A stretch of DNA of 64,000 nt from Bacteroidales bacterium. Lineage in GTDB: Bacteria > Bacteroidota > Bacteroidia > Bacteroidales > P3. The notes beneath the pieces were generated by a model, which worked only from the letters and a program-made list of their open reading frames with translations, did not search any database and had not been told where the DNA came from. Within the stretch, counting starts at the first letter, position 1. Every line of letters starts with the position of its first letter. Below are positions 7,163 through 16,161 of this stretch, piece after piece. The DNA lies in the NCBI GenBank assembly GCA_016292015.1, contig JAEEZY010000001.1, positions 1-64,000 on the forward strand, read 5' to 3'. The position numbers were made by a program, and so were the translations under genes.

Positions 7163-8944
7163 GTGAAAACGGGTATCAAAATAGTTCTCTTATCGGCGCT
7201 TGTCGCCATCGCTTCCGTCTCATGCAATAAAGAGAAGATAGAGCCGGACAATGTGCCGCAGAAGCCAGAGGCGGGCATATACCAGTTGGCGTTAATCGAA
7301 ACCAGCGACATCCACGGCACCATTGTGGAGACCGATACCGGGGGAAACCATTTCCGCATGGCATACGTCGCCGACAAGGTTAAGGACATCCGCGGACATG
7401 GGACCCTGTACAGCAAAGAACGACTGCTTCTGCTCGACGGGGGAGACATTTACCAAGGCACGGCATTCTCAAACCTGCAGTTGGGCAAGCCTGTAAGCAT
7501 CGCGATGGACATGATGGGTTATGACGCCGTCACGGTGGGCAACCACGACTTTGACTGGGGCTTTGAGGAGACGGTTGACCCTGACGGCACGCTACGCGAA
7601 TATGAGCGTGGCGGTCGGCAGTGGAGCAACGAGGTGCCTGTGGTTTGTGCGAACCTATACCAAAACGGCAGCCGCACCGCCATGACCAAGGACTACGTAA
7701 TCGTTGAAAAGACAGCCGTCAACTCAAAAGGCGGCACTGTGAAGGTGAAGGTCGGCATCGTGGGTTTCGCGCTCGACTACTCCTCCAGCATCCTGGCTTC
7801 GCAGTTTGCCGGCAAGGGCTATTCCATCAGCGAGAACTATTCGACAGCCAATGGCATTGCCGCAGAGTTGGAAGCAAGCGGAAGGTGCGACGCCACCATA
7901 TTGCTCACGCATGGCGAGGCGGAATGGACCGCAAGCCAACTTGGCGAGGGGTCGGCGTTCGACCTTGTGCTCGGAGGTCACACGCATGTAGCCTCTGCAG
8001 GGCAGACCGAATGGGGTCTGGTGTATGCCCAGACAGGTCCCCGACTTGAAAACTACGCCTTCGCCAACCTAAAGTTCTGCGTCGATGATGATGGCAATGT
8101 CTCTTTCTCGAGCGTAGGCGACCAACAGACAGTCAGCGTCGATGACACCCGCAACATCCATACTTACGAGGGCCAGAATGCCGAAGATCTCGACAGCGAC
8201 ATCCTGAGTTTGTCAAACGAAGCGCTGGCGTCGGTAAACGAGGAATTTGCCAAAGTCATAGGATACATCGACACCGAAGCCAGCACATACTATATTGCGG
8301 GCAGCAGCGACCGCGCGTCAAACATGTCAAACTGGATGTGCGACATAACGTGCCGTATAGGTGAGGCCGACGTGGCCTTTGTGAACAGCGGTGGAGTGCG
8401 CACATATATTTCCCGTAACGGTCAGCCTACGAGAGACATCACCGTAGCCGACATCTACGAGATATTCCCCTTCAACAACAAGATATATGTTTTTAGCCTC
8501 ACCTATGCCGAGCTGCTTCGGATATTTGAGTACTCCATGACGAGCACGGGCATGACCGTCTTCTCGCACATGACGGGCATCGACTGTCGCTTCACGCGAA
8601 GCGAAGAGCAGACCTCTTCGTCGGGCACCACCTACCGCACCTACGCGGTCCACTCGCTCACCAAAGACGGTACAGTCATCTATCAAGACAACACATGGGT
8701 TGGCGACTGGGCCTCGCGCAGCGTCACCGTCGCCGTCAGTGAGTTCGTTGCCACAACCTTGCGCGCCGACAGCTATACGGGACTTGCCAACCCCTTGGTT
8801 GACTGGATTGGCACCCAAAGGCTCCTTTTCAACGACCTTATCGACAACGAGAACGCCATCCGGGTACTCCAGGCCGAGGCTGCCACTTCGGGAGGGTTGC
8901 TCCACATCGACACAGCCCCACACTTTATATTATACGGGGAATAG
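7163..8944 (+). CDS. 5'-nucleotidase / metallophosphatase family lipoprotein
   Basis: 593 residues, GTG start. The lipobox ASVSC places the lipidated Cys at 21. The N-terminal calcineurin-like domain has the dinuclear-metal motifs DIHG (49-52), GGD (93-95), GNHDFDWG (126-133), LTHGE and GGHTH (about 270-275). The C-terminal 5'-nucleotidase substrate domain is recognisable by FVNSGGVRTYI and ITVADIYEIFPFNNK. Enzymes of this family hydrolyse nucleotides or UDP-sugars outside the cytoplasm for nucleoside and phosphate salvage; here it would be tethered to the cell envelope. It is a single gene, convergent with the BspA-like gene downstream. Substrate specificity cannot be read from the sequence. 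Confidence 0.92.
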   Translation: MKTGIKIVLLSALVAIASVSCNKEKIEPDNVPQKPEAGIYQLALIETSDIHGTIVETDTGGNHFRMAYVADKVKDIRGHGTLYSKERLLLLDGGDIYQGTAFSNLQLGKPVSIAMDMMGYDAVTVGNHDFDWGFEETVDPDGTLREYERGGRQWSNEVPVVCANLYQNGSRTAMTKDYVIVEKTAVNSKGGTVKVKVGIVGFALDYSSSILASQFAGKGYSISENYSTANGIAAELEASGRCDATILLTHGEAEWTASQLGEGSAFDLVLGGHTHVASAGQTEWGLVYAQTGPRLENYAFANLKFCVDDDGNVSFSSVGDQQTVSVDDTRNIHTYEGQNAEDLDSDILSLSNEALASVNEEFAKVIGYIDTEASTYYIAGSSDRASNMSNWMCDITCRIGEADVAFVNSGGVRTYISRNGQPTRDITVADIYEIFPFNNKIYVFSLTYAELLRIFEYSMTSTGMTVFSHMTGIDCRFTRSEEQTSSSGTTYRTYAVHSLTKDGTVIYQDNTWVGDWASRSVTVAVSEFVATTLRADSYTGLANPLVDWIGTQRLLFNDLIDNENAIRVLQAEAATSGGLLHIDTAPHFILYGE

Positions 8945-8962
8945 TAGCCACCACACACCCCA

Positions 8963-9017
8963 AAACCACATACCCAAACTCAGACTTCATACAGACCTCA
9001 CTCAGACTTGATACAGA
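8963..9017. repeat. 11-bp phased degenerate array, locus B
   Basis: Units aaaccacatac, ccaaactcaga, cttcatacaga, cctcactcaga and cttgatacaga follow each other in exact 11-bp register, alternating between CTCAGA and TACAGA endings (22-bp higher order). Weaker units may continue to about 9090. It fills the gap between two convergent genes, so it is not an upstream promoter element here. Confidence 0.6.
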
Positions 9018-9098
9018 GCAAACCGTTTGCCAGCCCTGTAAGACAACGTGACCTAGATCCCAAAACATGTCCAACACAGGAACATGGTAGGACCAGCG

Positions 9099-10037
9099 TT
9101 ATTTGAAAACATGCTCGCCTACCTCCTCCACCGTCCCCGGTAGCTGTTGGCTCGCAAGCATCCCGCATGCCCAGAAGCACCAACTGCCCACATGCCGCAG
9201 CCCCTGCGGATAACGCACCGTCTCCAGCGACGAGCAGCCGCAAAACGCTGCGTCGCCCACATGCTCCAACCCCTTTGGCAAACTTACCTCTTTGAGCGAA
9301 CGGCACTCCATAAACGCATTGTCCCCTATAAACCGCAGCCCTTGCGGCAACCGCAGCGTCGCCATCGCATGGCAGTCGCCAAACGCCCTCTGCCTTATCG
9401 TATCCACGCCCTCAGGCAGACGCACCGCCTCCAACGCCGAGCAGCCGTAGAACGCCTCGTACTGTATGGTCTTCAGGCTGTCAGGAAAATCGACAGCCCT
9501 CAAACTGCGACACTTTCTGAACGCACAGTCGCCTATAACTCTCACACCTTTCGGTATGTTCACCTCCGCCAAACTCTCACACCGCGCAAACAGACTTTGC
9601 GGTATCTCCTTCATCCCAGCCGGCAGATGCACTCGCCTAATCCCTGCGCACCGCTTGAAAACCCCTCGGTTGACCTCCGTTATCCTGTCGTCTATGGTCA
9701 CCTCCGTTATATCCTCGCAGCGCTTGAACGCCTTCTTCCGTATCGACTCCACAGCGAATGTCTGCCCATGATAAGTCACCCGCCCCGGAATCACCAGCGG
9801 ACCGGCCTGATAGTGCAGGTTGTCGTTGAATCCGAAAAGCTGCACACTGTTGGTATTGGCATTGACCACCACATACTTCAGCGTCTGCCCCGTCGGGCAC
9901 TCGGCCCTGATAGTGTCGCCATAGAAGAACTCTTCGGCATCAGAACCTCCATGACACGAAACCAACATAAGGCCGAAAACCACAGCCAATGGTAAACCAA
10001 AGAGCGACAAAAAAAGCGAGTGTATATTAGTTTTCAC
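9099..10037 (-). CDS. BspA-type leucine-rich-repeat lipoprotein
   Basis: About 312 residues from the GTG at 10037, which gives a lipoprotein signal ending LMLVSC (Cys 28). An upstream ATG at 10106 would add 23 residues, overlap the preceding gene by 55 bases and spoil the signal. After a short N-terminal region there are about nine repeats of the type IPxGVxxIGDxAFxxCxSLxxVxLP, each about 23 residues, characteristic of LRR_5 (BspA-like) proteins, which mediate adhesion or protein binding at the surface. The protein ends in a repeat remnant (VEEVGEHVFK) with no T9SS domain, so lipid anchoring is the likely attachment. It follows the MalY gene by about 14 bases. Confidence 0.8.
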   Translation of the reverse strand: MKTNIHSLFLSLFGLPLAVVFGLMLVSCHGGSDAEEFFYGDTIRAECPTGQTLKYVVVNANTNSVQLFGFNDNLHYQAGPLVIPGRVTYHGQTFAVESIRKKAFKRCEDITEVTIDDRITEVNRGVFKRCAGIRRVHLPAGMKEIPQSLFARCESLAEVNIPKGVRVIGDCAFRKCRSLRAVDFPDSLKTIQYEAFYGCSALEAVRLPEGVDTIRQRAFGDCHAMATLRLPQGLRFIGDNAFMECRSLKEVSLPKGLEHVGDAAFCGCSSLETVRYPQGLRHVGSWCFWACGMLASQQLPGTVEEVGEHVFK

Positions 10038-10051
10038 AGCAGAAAGAGTTT

Positions 10052-11215
10052 TTAGAAAGCATCCTTTAACTTGTCCAAAGCCTGTGCAAGCGTCGCACGC
10101 GGACATCCAATGTTGATACGGAAACAGTTGCGGTATGCGTCGCCGCCAAAAGAGGTGCCGTCGTTGAGCGCAAGTCCAGCCACGTCTTGAATACGGTGCA
10201 ACGTCTCCTCATGGCTGAATCCATATTCGGAAAAGTCGAGCCACACCAGGAACGATGCCTCCGGAATGACGACCTTCACGCGGGGTATGTGGGAAGCAAG
10301 GAACTGGCGTGTGTATTCGGCGTTGGCCTTCAGATACTGAAGCAACTGCCCTAACCATTCCTCACCGTGTCTGAATGCCGCCTCGGCACCCACGAAGGCA
10401 AAGACATTGCCGCCCGCAACTCCGTAGTTGTCGAGATAGGAGTGGAACCTGGAGCGGATGTCGGGATTGTGAGTGTAAGACACAGAGCTGGAAAGTCCGG
10501 CAATATTGAACGTCTTGCTGGGAGCCATGAACATGATGGATATGTCGGCAGCGGTGGCACTCACCGTGGGGAACGAGGTATGGCGGTGAGGCGGCAGCGT
10601 GAGGTCGGCATGGATTTCGTCAGAGATAACCAGAATACCATAACGGGCACAGATGTCGGCGATGCGACGCAGAGTGTCTGGCGACCATACCGTACCACCA
10701 GGGTTGTGAGGATTGGAAAGGATAAGGAGTTTGCAGCCAGCTGCATATTGCTCAAAGCTGTCGAAATCTATCTCGAAGCGCCCATCCTTGATGACAAGCG
10801 GACACTTGACAAGGCGACGACCGGAAGAGGACGGGATATTCAGAAACGGCGGATAGACAGGGGTTGTGACAAGGATGCCGTCGCCAGGCTTGGTGAACTC
10901 CTGCACCACAAAAGAGATGCCGGCCACGATGCCAGGAATGAAATGCAGTTCTGCGACTGTGGCTTCGATTGCATAGCGACGGCCGAGCCAACCGATTACG
11001 GCGTCGAAATAAGACCGCGAGGGCCAATGGTATCCGAGAACGGGATGGTTGAGGCGGTCGCGGAGAGCGTCGATGACGCAGTCGAGCGACTGGAAGTCCA
11101 TATCAGCCACCCACATGGGCAACAGGTCGTCGCGATGGAAGAAATGGTCGAGGCCGTCATGTTTGACGCAGTCGGTCCCCTTACGCTCGATTATTTTGTC
11201 AAAATCGTATGTCAT
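10052..11215 (-). CDS. MalY/PatB family PLP-dependent C-S lyase (cystathionine beta-lyase type)
   Basis: 387 residues, full length for class I/II aminotransferase-fold C-S lyases. The N-terminus MTYDFDKIIERKGTDCVKHD and the segment LPMWVADMDF are typical of MalY/PatB. The PLP-binding lysine is K234 in APSKTFNIAGL, and SNPHNPGG is the conserved cofactor and substrate loop. Members cleave cystathionine or cysteine to pyruvate, ammonia and a thiol in the cytoplasm, feeding methionine synthesis or sulfide release. It sits upstream of the BspA-like lipoprotein gene and downstream of tRNA-Ser. The exact substrate is uncertain. Confidence 0.9.
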   Translation of the reverse strand: MTYDFDKIIERKGTDCVKHDGLDHFFHRDDLLPMWVADMDFQSLDCVIDALRDRLNHPVLGYHWPSRSYFDAVIGWLGRRYAIEATVAELHFIPGIVAGISFVVQEFTKPGDGILVTTPVYPPFLNIPSSSGRRLVKCPLVIKDGRFEIDFDSFEQYAAGCKLLILSNPHNPGGTVWSPDTLRRIADICARYGILVISDEIHADLTLPPHRHTSFPTVSATAADISIMFMAPSKTFNIAGLSSSVSYTHNPDIRSRFHSYLDNYGVAGGNVFAFVGAEAAFRHGEEWLGQLLQYLKANAEYTRQFLASHIPRVKVVIPEASFLVWLDFSEYGFSHEETLHRIQDVAGLALNDGTSFGGDAYRNCFRINIGCPRATLAQALDKLKDAF

Positions 11216-11280
11216 TGTTTTTGTTGATATGTTGCCCGTTGATATGTTTTATGTTAGTGGGTTGGGGTGTTGGGTTATGT

Positions 11281-11322
11281 GAAACGCCGCAGGAAGTTCT
11301 CTACACTTACCTGCGGCGTTTC
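11281..11322 (-). terminator. hairpin after tRNA-Ser
   Basis: A perfect 13-bp inverted repeat (11281-11293 with 11310-11322) starts 3 nt after the encoded CCA of tRNA-Ser. The 3' side ends in TTTC with no longer T run. It is probably the tRNA terminator or a processing signal. Confidence 0.6.
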
Positions 11323-11324
11323 TC

Positions 11325-11415
11325 TGGCGGAAAGGAGGGGATTCGAACCCCTGAAGCGCTTTTAACGCTTACTCGCTTTCCAGGCGGGCCTCTTCAACCA
11401 CTCGAGCACCTTTCC
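11325..11415 (-). tRNA. tRNA-Ser (GGA anticodon)
   Basis: The minus strand folds as a class II tRNA. Acceptor arms GGAAAGG (11415-11409) and CCTTTCC (11335-11329) pair, the anticodon loop is CTGGAAA with anticodon GGA, there is a long variable arm (AAGCGTTAAAAGCGCTT), and the T arm contains GGTTCGAATCC. The discriminator G and CCA are encoded at 11328-11325. It reads UCC and UCU serine codons. A promoter element lies 46 nt upstream. Confidence 0.95.
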
Positions 11416-11460
11416 GTTTTTCTACTTTCAGAGGGTTATAACACCCTCAAAAAGCGAGTG

Positions 11461-11468
11461 CAAAGATA
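11461..11468 (-). promoter_or_regulatory. promoter -7 element of tRNA-Ser
   Basis: TATCTTTG on the minus strand matches TAnnTTTG exactly. The leader between it and the tRNA contains a small GAGGG/CCCTC hairpin (11431-11449). Confidence 0.55.
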
Positions 11469-11504
11469 CAACTTTTTTTATAATTATCGACACGTGATTA
11501 AAAT

Positions 11505-11747
11505 TCACGGCACGGGGTCGAAGCCGGACCCTCCCCAAGGCGTGCACCTCAAGATCCGTTTGAAGGCCAGCCAGCCGCCTTTCAGCGGGCCGTATTTCTT
11601 TATTGCCTCCACCGCATACTGCGAGCAGGTCGGTGTATAACGGCACACCGGGGGGAAGAGTGGCGAGATGCACCGTTGGTAGAACCTAATCAACGCGAGC
11701 ATCACAGCAGCAACAGCCTTACCTATCGCCTTCAGCACCCTGCGCAT
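11505..11747 (-). CDS. yidD: YidD membrane protein insertion efficiency factor
   Basis: 80 residues, standard length. An amphipathic N-terminus is followed by the family signature [20 protein letters not shown], then [15 protein letters not shown] and the C-terminal [17 protein letters not shown]. YidD sits at the inner face of the cytoplasmic membrane and helps YidC insert membrane proteins. The start overlaps the 3' end of rnpA by 29 bases, preserving the common rnpA-yidD gene pair. Confidence 0.95.
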   Translation of the reverse strand: MRRVLKAIGKAVAAVMLALIRFYQRCISPLFPPVCRYTPTCSQYAVEAIKKYGPLKGGWLAFKRILRCTPWGGSGFDPVP

Positions 11748-12129
11748 GGCCTATTTCTTTTATCAGACGCTCGACAATAACATCAAACCGTTGCATTGAC
11801 AGATGAAAGTCGGGAAGCTGGCTGTCTATATAGCTCAGCGACAGGAGCAACGGAGCGGCACCTGCCACGGACAAACGGCAGTAGAGGTCGGATTTGTGGA
11901 GACGGTAGCATTCGCGAGTCACGCGCTTGACGCGGTTGCGGTCAACTGCATGCTTGAAACGGCGCTTCGACACGGAGACAAGGACGCTTACCGGCGCCGA
12001 AGAAGTGTCATCTGCAGCCCACATCCACCGCACACTGTATGGAAAACAGACAAAACCCTTGCCTTCCGCAAAAAGGCGGGCAATCTGCTTGCGGCTGTTG
12101 AGCCGCTCTGATTTGTTCAGGGTGTTCAC
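11719..12129 (-). CDS. rnpA: ribonuclease P protein component
   Basis: 136 residues. The N-terminus [20 protein letters not shown] and the RNR-type motif [13 protein letters not shown] identify the protein subunit that helps the RNase P RNA bind pre-tRNA leaders. The insert between the N-terminal part and the RNR motif ([14 protein letters not shown]) is typical of Bacteroidetes. Its start overlaps the end of the uroporphyrinogen synthase gene by 4 bases (ATGA), indicating translational coupling. rpmH is not adjacent. Confidence 0.95.
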   Translation of the reverse strand: MNTLNKSERLNSRKQIARLFAEGKGFVCFPYSVRWMWAADDTSSAPVSVLVSVSKRRFKHAVDRNRVKRVTRECYRLHKSDLYCRLSVAGAAPLLLSLSYIDSQLPDFHLSMQRFDVIVERLIKEIGHAQGAEGDR

Positions 12130-13094
12130 TTCTTGGCTTCGGCCTCTTCACGTGCCTTCTTCTCGCGTTCTGCCTTGCGCGCCGCTCGACGTTCTGCCGC
12201 CTCCGCCTTTTTCTGTTCCATACGTTGCTTGTACTTCTCTTTGTTGGCAATCACCGGCTTGGCTTTCTTGCCGCCGGGGAGAGTCTTGCCACCATGGACA
12301 CGCGGCTGCGCCTTCAGTGTCGAGGGTTTCACCACAATCACGTCGTCCTGCGGCTTGCCAAGGATGTAGTTTTCTATGGCCATAGCCATCGACGGTGCCG
12401 ACGGAGTCGGAGCTTTGACGGTCAGCGGTATGCCAGCCTCTTTGAGTGCGGCGTGAGTGGAAAGGCCGAATGCGGCAATGATGATGTTAGACTCTGCCAC
12501 ATTGGGGAAATTCTGTATCAACGAACGGACACCGATGGGCGAAAAGAGCGCCAGCATGTCATAATCGTCGAGAGAGATGTGCGACAAGTCGCGCGGCACC
12601 GAACGGTACATAGGCGCCTTGGTATATTTGAACTTGGCTTTGTCCAACAGTTTGGTGTATTCGGTCTGTTTCTCGTCAGAGCATGGGAACAGATAATTCT
12701 CCTCGCGATGTTTCGACATGACGTCTATCAAGTCGGCGAAGAACTGTTTGCCAAAGAAAATCTTGCGCTTGCGGTATTGGATGTAGTTCTGCAGATAGAG
12801 AGCTATGGCCTCAGAGGTGCAGAAATACTTCATTGATTCAGGAATCACCTCTCTGAGCTCCTTGGCCATACGGAAGAAATGATCCACTGAATTCTTGCTG
12901 TTGAGAATAATCGCAGTGTGCTCGTGGATATGGATACGGCTTTTGCGAAACTCGGACACCCCGATGCCTTCAACGGAGAAAAACTTGTAGAACGTGAGCT
13001 TTACGTTGAAGTCGTTGATGAGAGACTTGTAGGGTGATTTGTCTATATCGGCAGGCTCGGGCTGCGATATGAGTATTTTTTTTATTTTTGCCAC
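12126..13094 (-). CDS. hemD: uroporphyrinogen-III synthase (HemD-like)
   Basis: 322 residues. The first roughly 260 form two Rossmann-like lobes with VKLTFYKFFSVEGI, TAIILNSKNSVDHFF, ALFSPIGVRSLIQNFPN and IAAFGLSTHAALKEAGI, the last being the usual HemD C-terminal lobe. This enzyme closes and isomerises hydroxymethylbilane to uroporphyrinogen III for haem or cobalamin. The tail (about 265-322) is an unusual highly charged Lys/Arg/Glu/Ala-rich helix with no counterpart in enterobacterial HemD, but I know such tails from the Bacteroidetes form. It is coupled to rnpA and preceded by the DUF4271 gene. Sequence divergence is high in this family, so the function rests on the fold pattern. Confidence 0.82.
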   Translation of the reverse strand: MAKIKKILISQPEPADIDKSPYKSLINDFNVKLTFYKFFSVEGIGVSEFRKSRIHIHEHTAIILNSKNSVDHFFRMAKELREVIPESMKYFCTSEAIALYLQNYIQYRKRKIFFGKQFFADLIDVMSKHREENYLFPCSDEKQTEYTKLLDKAKFKYTKAPMYRSVPRDLSHISLDDYDMLALFSPIGVRSLIQNFPNVAESNIIIAAFGLSTHAALKEAGIPLTVKAPTPSAPSMAMAIENYILGKPQDDVIVVKPSTLKAQPRVHGGKTLPGGKKAKPVIANKEKYKQRMEQKKAEAAERRAARKAEREKKAREEAEAKK

Positions 13095-13195
13095 AGCGTA
13101 GTCGCTTTTTTTAGGACAATGCGGAGGTTTTTTCAGTCTTTTTTCAACCTTTCTTCCACATTAATCCTGTTATGATTTTTTATTAAATATCTGGT

Positions 13196-13996
13196 TTACA
13201 GCTGACTTATAATCTTTGCAAGTATCAGTATCGGTACTATTTCGACGATGCAAAGGTAGTAAAATAAATACAATTTTGAACCATGCGACCTTGACATCAC
13301 CATGGCAAGCCCTCTGGCAAGGCGCATGACGAAGACGATGCCGACTATGGCAAGCGCAACCCATACGAAAACGACATCGACATATTCGGCCAATATCGTG
13401 GCCGGAATGACAAACGTGGTTCCCATCATCTGGAAGAGGTTGGAGGCTACGGTGTATAGCTTGACTGTCTCGCGCTCGTCGCACGCTATGCCGAGCATCT
13501 TGGTGATGAGGTGTCTTAAAAAACTGAAGAGAAGCAGTGATCCGACAAGCACCGGCAAATCCACAATCCCGTACAACTGAATTCCAAACATGTCATGCAG
13601 TGCCACGTAGGCAGCGGCGCCCAGCGCCGAATAGTAAATCAACGGTATGGCAAAGAGTGAAAAATCGTTTTTCACACCGCTGTCGCGAATCAGCACGTTC
13701 ATGTGCCTGTCGCTGAAGGACGACATTATCACGTTTTTGACCGTGAGACGACGCAGTATGGTGAATATCAGCATGAGCACCGTAAGGGTGACGCACACGG
13801 CAAACACGTAGCCACTGTCGTCAGAGCCGGTGCGCTCGAGTGCTTCGCGGTGTGTCACCTGCAGCTCGTGGCCAGAGAACAAACTTTTGTGGAAAGGAAG
13901 CTGCGACTGATCGGGCGACTTGAATATAGAATCCTCACAAAACACGGCACTGCTGTAGGGATACAGCGAGTCGAGTTCTCCCAAACCCTCTTCCAT
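13196..13996 (-). CDS. DUF4271 membrane protein
   Basis: 266 residues. An N-terminal soluble region of about 65 residues, including a YPYSSAVF-type stretch, is followed by hydrophobic segments at about 65-85, 118-137, 145-165, 190-210, 212-232 and 245-265. This matches DUF4271, a Bacteroidetes membrane protein of unknown function that commonly sits next to hemD, as here. A role in haem or porphyrin handling is only a guess from gene order. It starts 67 bases downstream of frr. Confidence 0.8.
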   Translation of the reverse strand: MEEGLGELDSLYPYSSAVFCEDSIFKSPDQSQLPFHKSLFSGHELQVTHREALERTGSDDSGYVFAVCVTLTVLMLIFTILRRLTVKNVIMSSFSDRHMNVLIRDSGVKNDFSLFAIPLIYYSALGAAAYVALHDMFGIQLYGIVDLPVLVGSLLLFSFLRHLITKMLGIACDERETVKLYTVASNLFQMMGTTFVIPATILAEYVDVVFVWVALAIVGIVFVMRLARGLAMVMSRSHGSKLYLFYYLCIVEIVPILILAKIISQL

Positions 13997-14063
13997 TGCG
14001 TCTTGAACTATTGAGATACGGTTTAGCGAGGTTGCCTGGCGGGTTGCGAGCCGTCGCGGCGCA

Positions 14064-14627
14064 TCAGACGGTCATTATCTCTTTTTCCTTGGCGGCGAAA
14101 ATCTTGTCGCATTCGGCCACGAACTTGTCGGTGATGTCCTGCAGTTCTTTTTCAACCTGCTTCACCTCGTCTTCGGGAACCGACTTGTCTTTAAGTTTCT
14201 TGACCTTGTCGAGAACATTGCGGCGAGCGTTGCGCACATTCACCTTGCCGTTCTCAACCTCACTTTTTGCAATCTTGGTGAGTTCTTTGCGGCGTTCTTC
14301 TGTCATAGGCGGAACGACAATGCGAAGTATGTCGCCCTCGTGGCGCGGGGTAAATCCGAGGTTGGCATCGAGGATGGCCTTGTTGATGGCGCCAACGAGA
14401 GTTTTCTCCCAAGGCTGGATGATGATGTTGCGGGGGTCAGGGGTGTTGATGTTGGCCACCTGGCTTATCTCAGTGGGGGTGCCGTAGTAGTCAACCTTCA
14501 CGCCGTCGAGCATAGCCGGATTGGCCTTGCTGGCACGAATCTTACCAAGTTCCTTGTTCAGAAAATTGATTGCACCCTGCATACTTGTGCGGGCTTCGTC
14601 AAGACATGCTTTTGATAAATCGTTCAT
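14064..14627 (-). CDS. frr: ribosome recycling factor
   Basis: 187 residues from the ATG at 14627, the normal length. Longer open frames upstream run into pyrH and are not used. Conserved features are KELGKIRASKANPAMLDGVKVDYYG near the N-terminus (quoted in part: KIRASKANPAML), PWEKTLVGAINKAI, and the helical hairpin with EERRKELTKIAK. RRF splits post-termination ribosomes together with EF-G. It follows pyrH by about 35 bases in the conserved pyrH-frr arrangement. Confidence 0.97.
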   Translation of the reverse strand: MNDLSKACLDEARTSMQGAINFLNKELGKIRASKANPAMLDGVKVDYYGTPTEISQVANINTPDPRNIIIQPWEKTLVGAINKAILDANLGFTPRHEGDILRIVVPPMTEERRKELTKIAKSEVENGKVNVRNARRNVLDKVKKLKDKSVPEDEVKQVEKELQDITDKFVAECDKIFAAKEKEIMTV

Positions 14628-14662
14628 AATATCCTTGTGTTTTAAATTATCGATTAGGGCAG

Positions 14663-15367
14663 TCAGCAGACCTCTGTTCCAATATTCTCGCCTTTTACCA
14701 CGCGCAGCAGGTTGCCTTGTTTGTTCATGTCGAAGACGTAGATAGGCAACTTGTTTTCTTCGCACAAGGCGAAGGCGGTGAGGTCCATCACTTTGAGGTG
14801 TTTGGTGAGGGCCTCCTGGAAAGAGAGGCGTTCGTATTTCGTGGCCGACGGGTCTTTCTCTGGGTCAGCGGTGTAAACGCCGTCAACTCTGGTGCCTTTC
14901 AGGATGGCGTCAGCCTTTATTTCCACCGCGCGGAGAGCCGAGGCGGTGTCGGTAGTGAAGAAGGGGTTGCCGCTTCCGCCGCCGATGATGACCACCTTGC
15001 CGGCGCGCATGGCCTCGATAGCCCTGCGGCGCGACATGGCCTTGCAAATCGGCTCAATCTGGAGGCCGGCGAGCAGTTCGGTCTTGAGCCCTTGGCGTTC
15101 CAGCTCGGCTTGGAGGGCCATGCTGTTGATGAGAGTGGCAAGCATGCCCATATAGTCGCCCTGAACGCGGTCGAGGCCCTGAGCGGCGCCGCTGAGGCCG
15201 CGGAAAATATTGCCGCCGCCTATGACTATAGCCACTTCGACACCTTGCTCGACCGCCAAGCGGATGTCGGTGGCATACTGTTCGAGCATCTTCGGCGAAA
15301 TGCCGTAGCCTTGGTCGCCCATCAGCGATTCACCGCTGAGTTTCAGCAAAACCCTATTGTATTTCAT
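14663..15367 (-). CDS. pyrH: UMP kinase
   Basis: 234 residues. The amino-acid-kinase fold is clear from KLSGESLMGD at the N-terminus, the GGGNIFRG phosphate loop, GGGSGNPFFTTDTASALRA and the acceptor-site segment GTRVDGVYTADPEKDP. It converts UMP to UDP in the cytoplasm and is usually a hexamer regulated by GTP and UTP. It begins an operon with frr. The A/T-rich sequence just upstream (15368-15420) probably holds its promoter, with ATTTTTGC-type elements. Confidence 0.97.
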   Translation of the reverse strand: MKYNRVLLKLSGESLMGDQGYGISPKMLEQYATDIRLAVEQGVEVAIVIGGGNIFRGLSGAAQGLDRVQGDYMGMLATLINSMALQAELERQGLKTELLAGLQIEPICKAMSRRRAIEAMRAGKVVIIGGGSGNPFFTTDTASALRAVEIKADAILKGTRVDGVYTADPEKDPSATKYERLSFQEALTKHLKVMDLTAFALCEENKLPIYVFDMNKQGNLLRVVKGENIGTEVC

Positions 15368-15470
15368 TATGGTTAGTTTTTATATTAACGAATTGCAAAA
15401 ATACAAACTTTTTGGAACTTAAACACAAAGGATGGCTATGTCTCGGCCACAAGGCGCTGTGGGCGGGAAG

Positions 15471-16148
15471 CTAGTCGTCCAACATGGCCGGGCGGCGCTG
15501 TCGGGTGCGCTCGAGGGCCTGCTCGTAGCGCCACTGCGCAATCTTCTTGTGGTCGCCAGAAAGGAGGACGTCAGGGACCTTCCATCCGCGGAAGTCAACA
15601 GGGCGAGTGAATTCGGGCGGAGCCACCAAGCCGTCTTGGAAGGAGTCGGAAAGTGCCGACTGCTCGTCGCCCAGCACGCCGGGGATGAGGCGGACGACGG
15701 CATCGCTTATGACCGCAGCGGCCAACTCGCCACCGCTGAGCACATAGTCGCCAATAGAGATTTCCATGGTGACGAAATGCTCACGTATACGCTCGTCGAC
15801 ACCTTTGTAGTGGCCACAAAGGATCATTAGGTTGTTTTTCAGGGAGAGAGTGTTGCACAAGGGCTGGTCGAGTTGCCGTCCGTCCGGGGCGGTATATATT
15901 ATTTCGTCGTAGGGGCGTTGAGCCTTCAGAGCTTCGATGCTGTTGGCGAGCGGTTCGACGCACATCACCATGCCTGCGCCACCACCATAGGGATAGTCGT
16001 CGACGCTGCCGTAGCGAGTGAGGGAATAGTCGTGCAGGTCGTGGATTACGACCTCGGCCAAGCCTTTCTTCTGCGCCCTCGCGAGTATCGACTCAGCGAA
16101 GAACATCGACATCATAGAGGGGAAAAGCGTGAGAATATCTATGCGCAT
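15471..16148 (-). CDS. trmD: tRNA (guanine37-N1)-methyltransferase
   Basis: 225 residues from ATG 16148; a TTG three codons upstream is less likely. TrmD motifs are intact: [12 protein letters not shown] at the start, the SAM-binding trefoil knot with [22 protein letters not shown] and [14 protein letters not shown], and the C-terminal [21 protein letters not shown]. The enzyme methylates G37 next to the anticodon to prevent +1 frameshifting. It lies 13 bases after the M23 peptidase gene. Confidence 0.97.
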   Translation of the reverse strand: MRIDILTLFPSMMSMFFAESILARAQKKGLAEVVIHDLHDYSLTRYGSVDDYPYGGGAGMVMCVEPLANSIEALKAQRPYDEIIYTAPDGRQLDQPLCNTLSLKNNLMILCGHYKGVDERIREHFVTMEISIGDYVLSGGELAAAVISDAVVRLIPGVLGDEQSALSDSFQDGLVAPPEFTRPVDFRGWKVPDVLLSGDHKKIAQWRYEQALERTRQRRPAMLDD

Positions 16149-16161
16149 GGTGTGCAAATTG

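Noticed and set aside
11209-11640. 143-codon plus-strand gene
   Set aside because: It runs antisense through tRNA-Ser and yidD.
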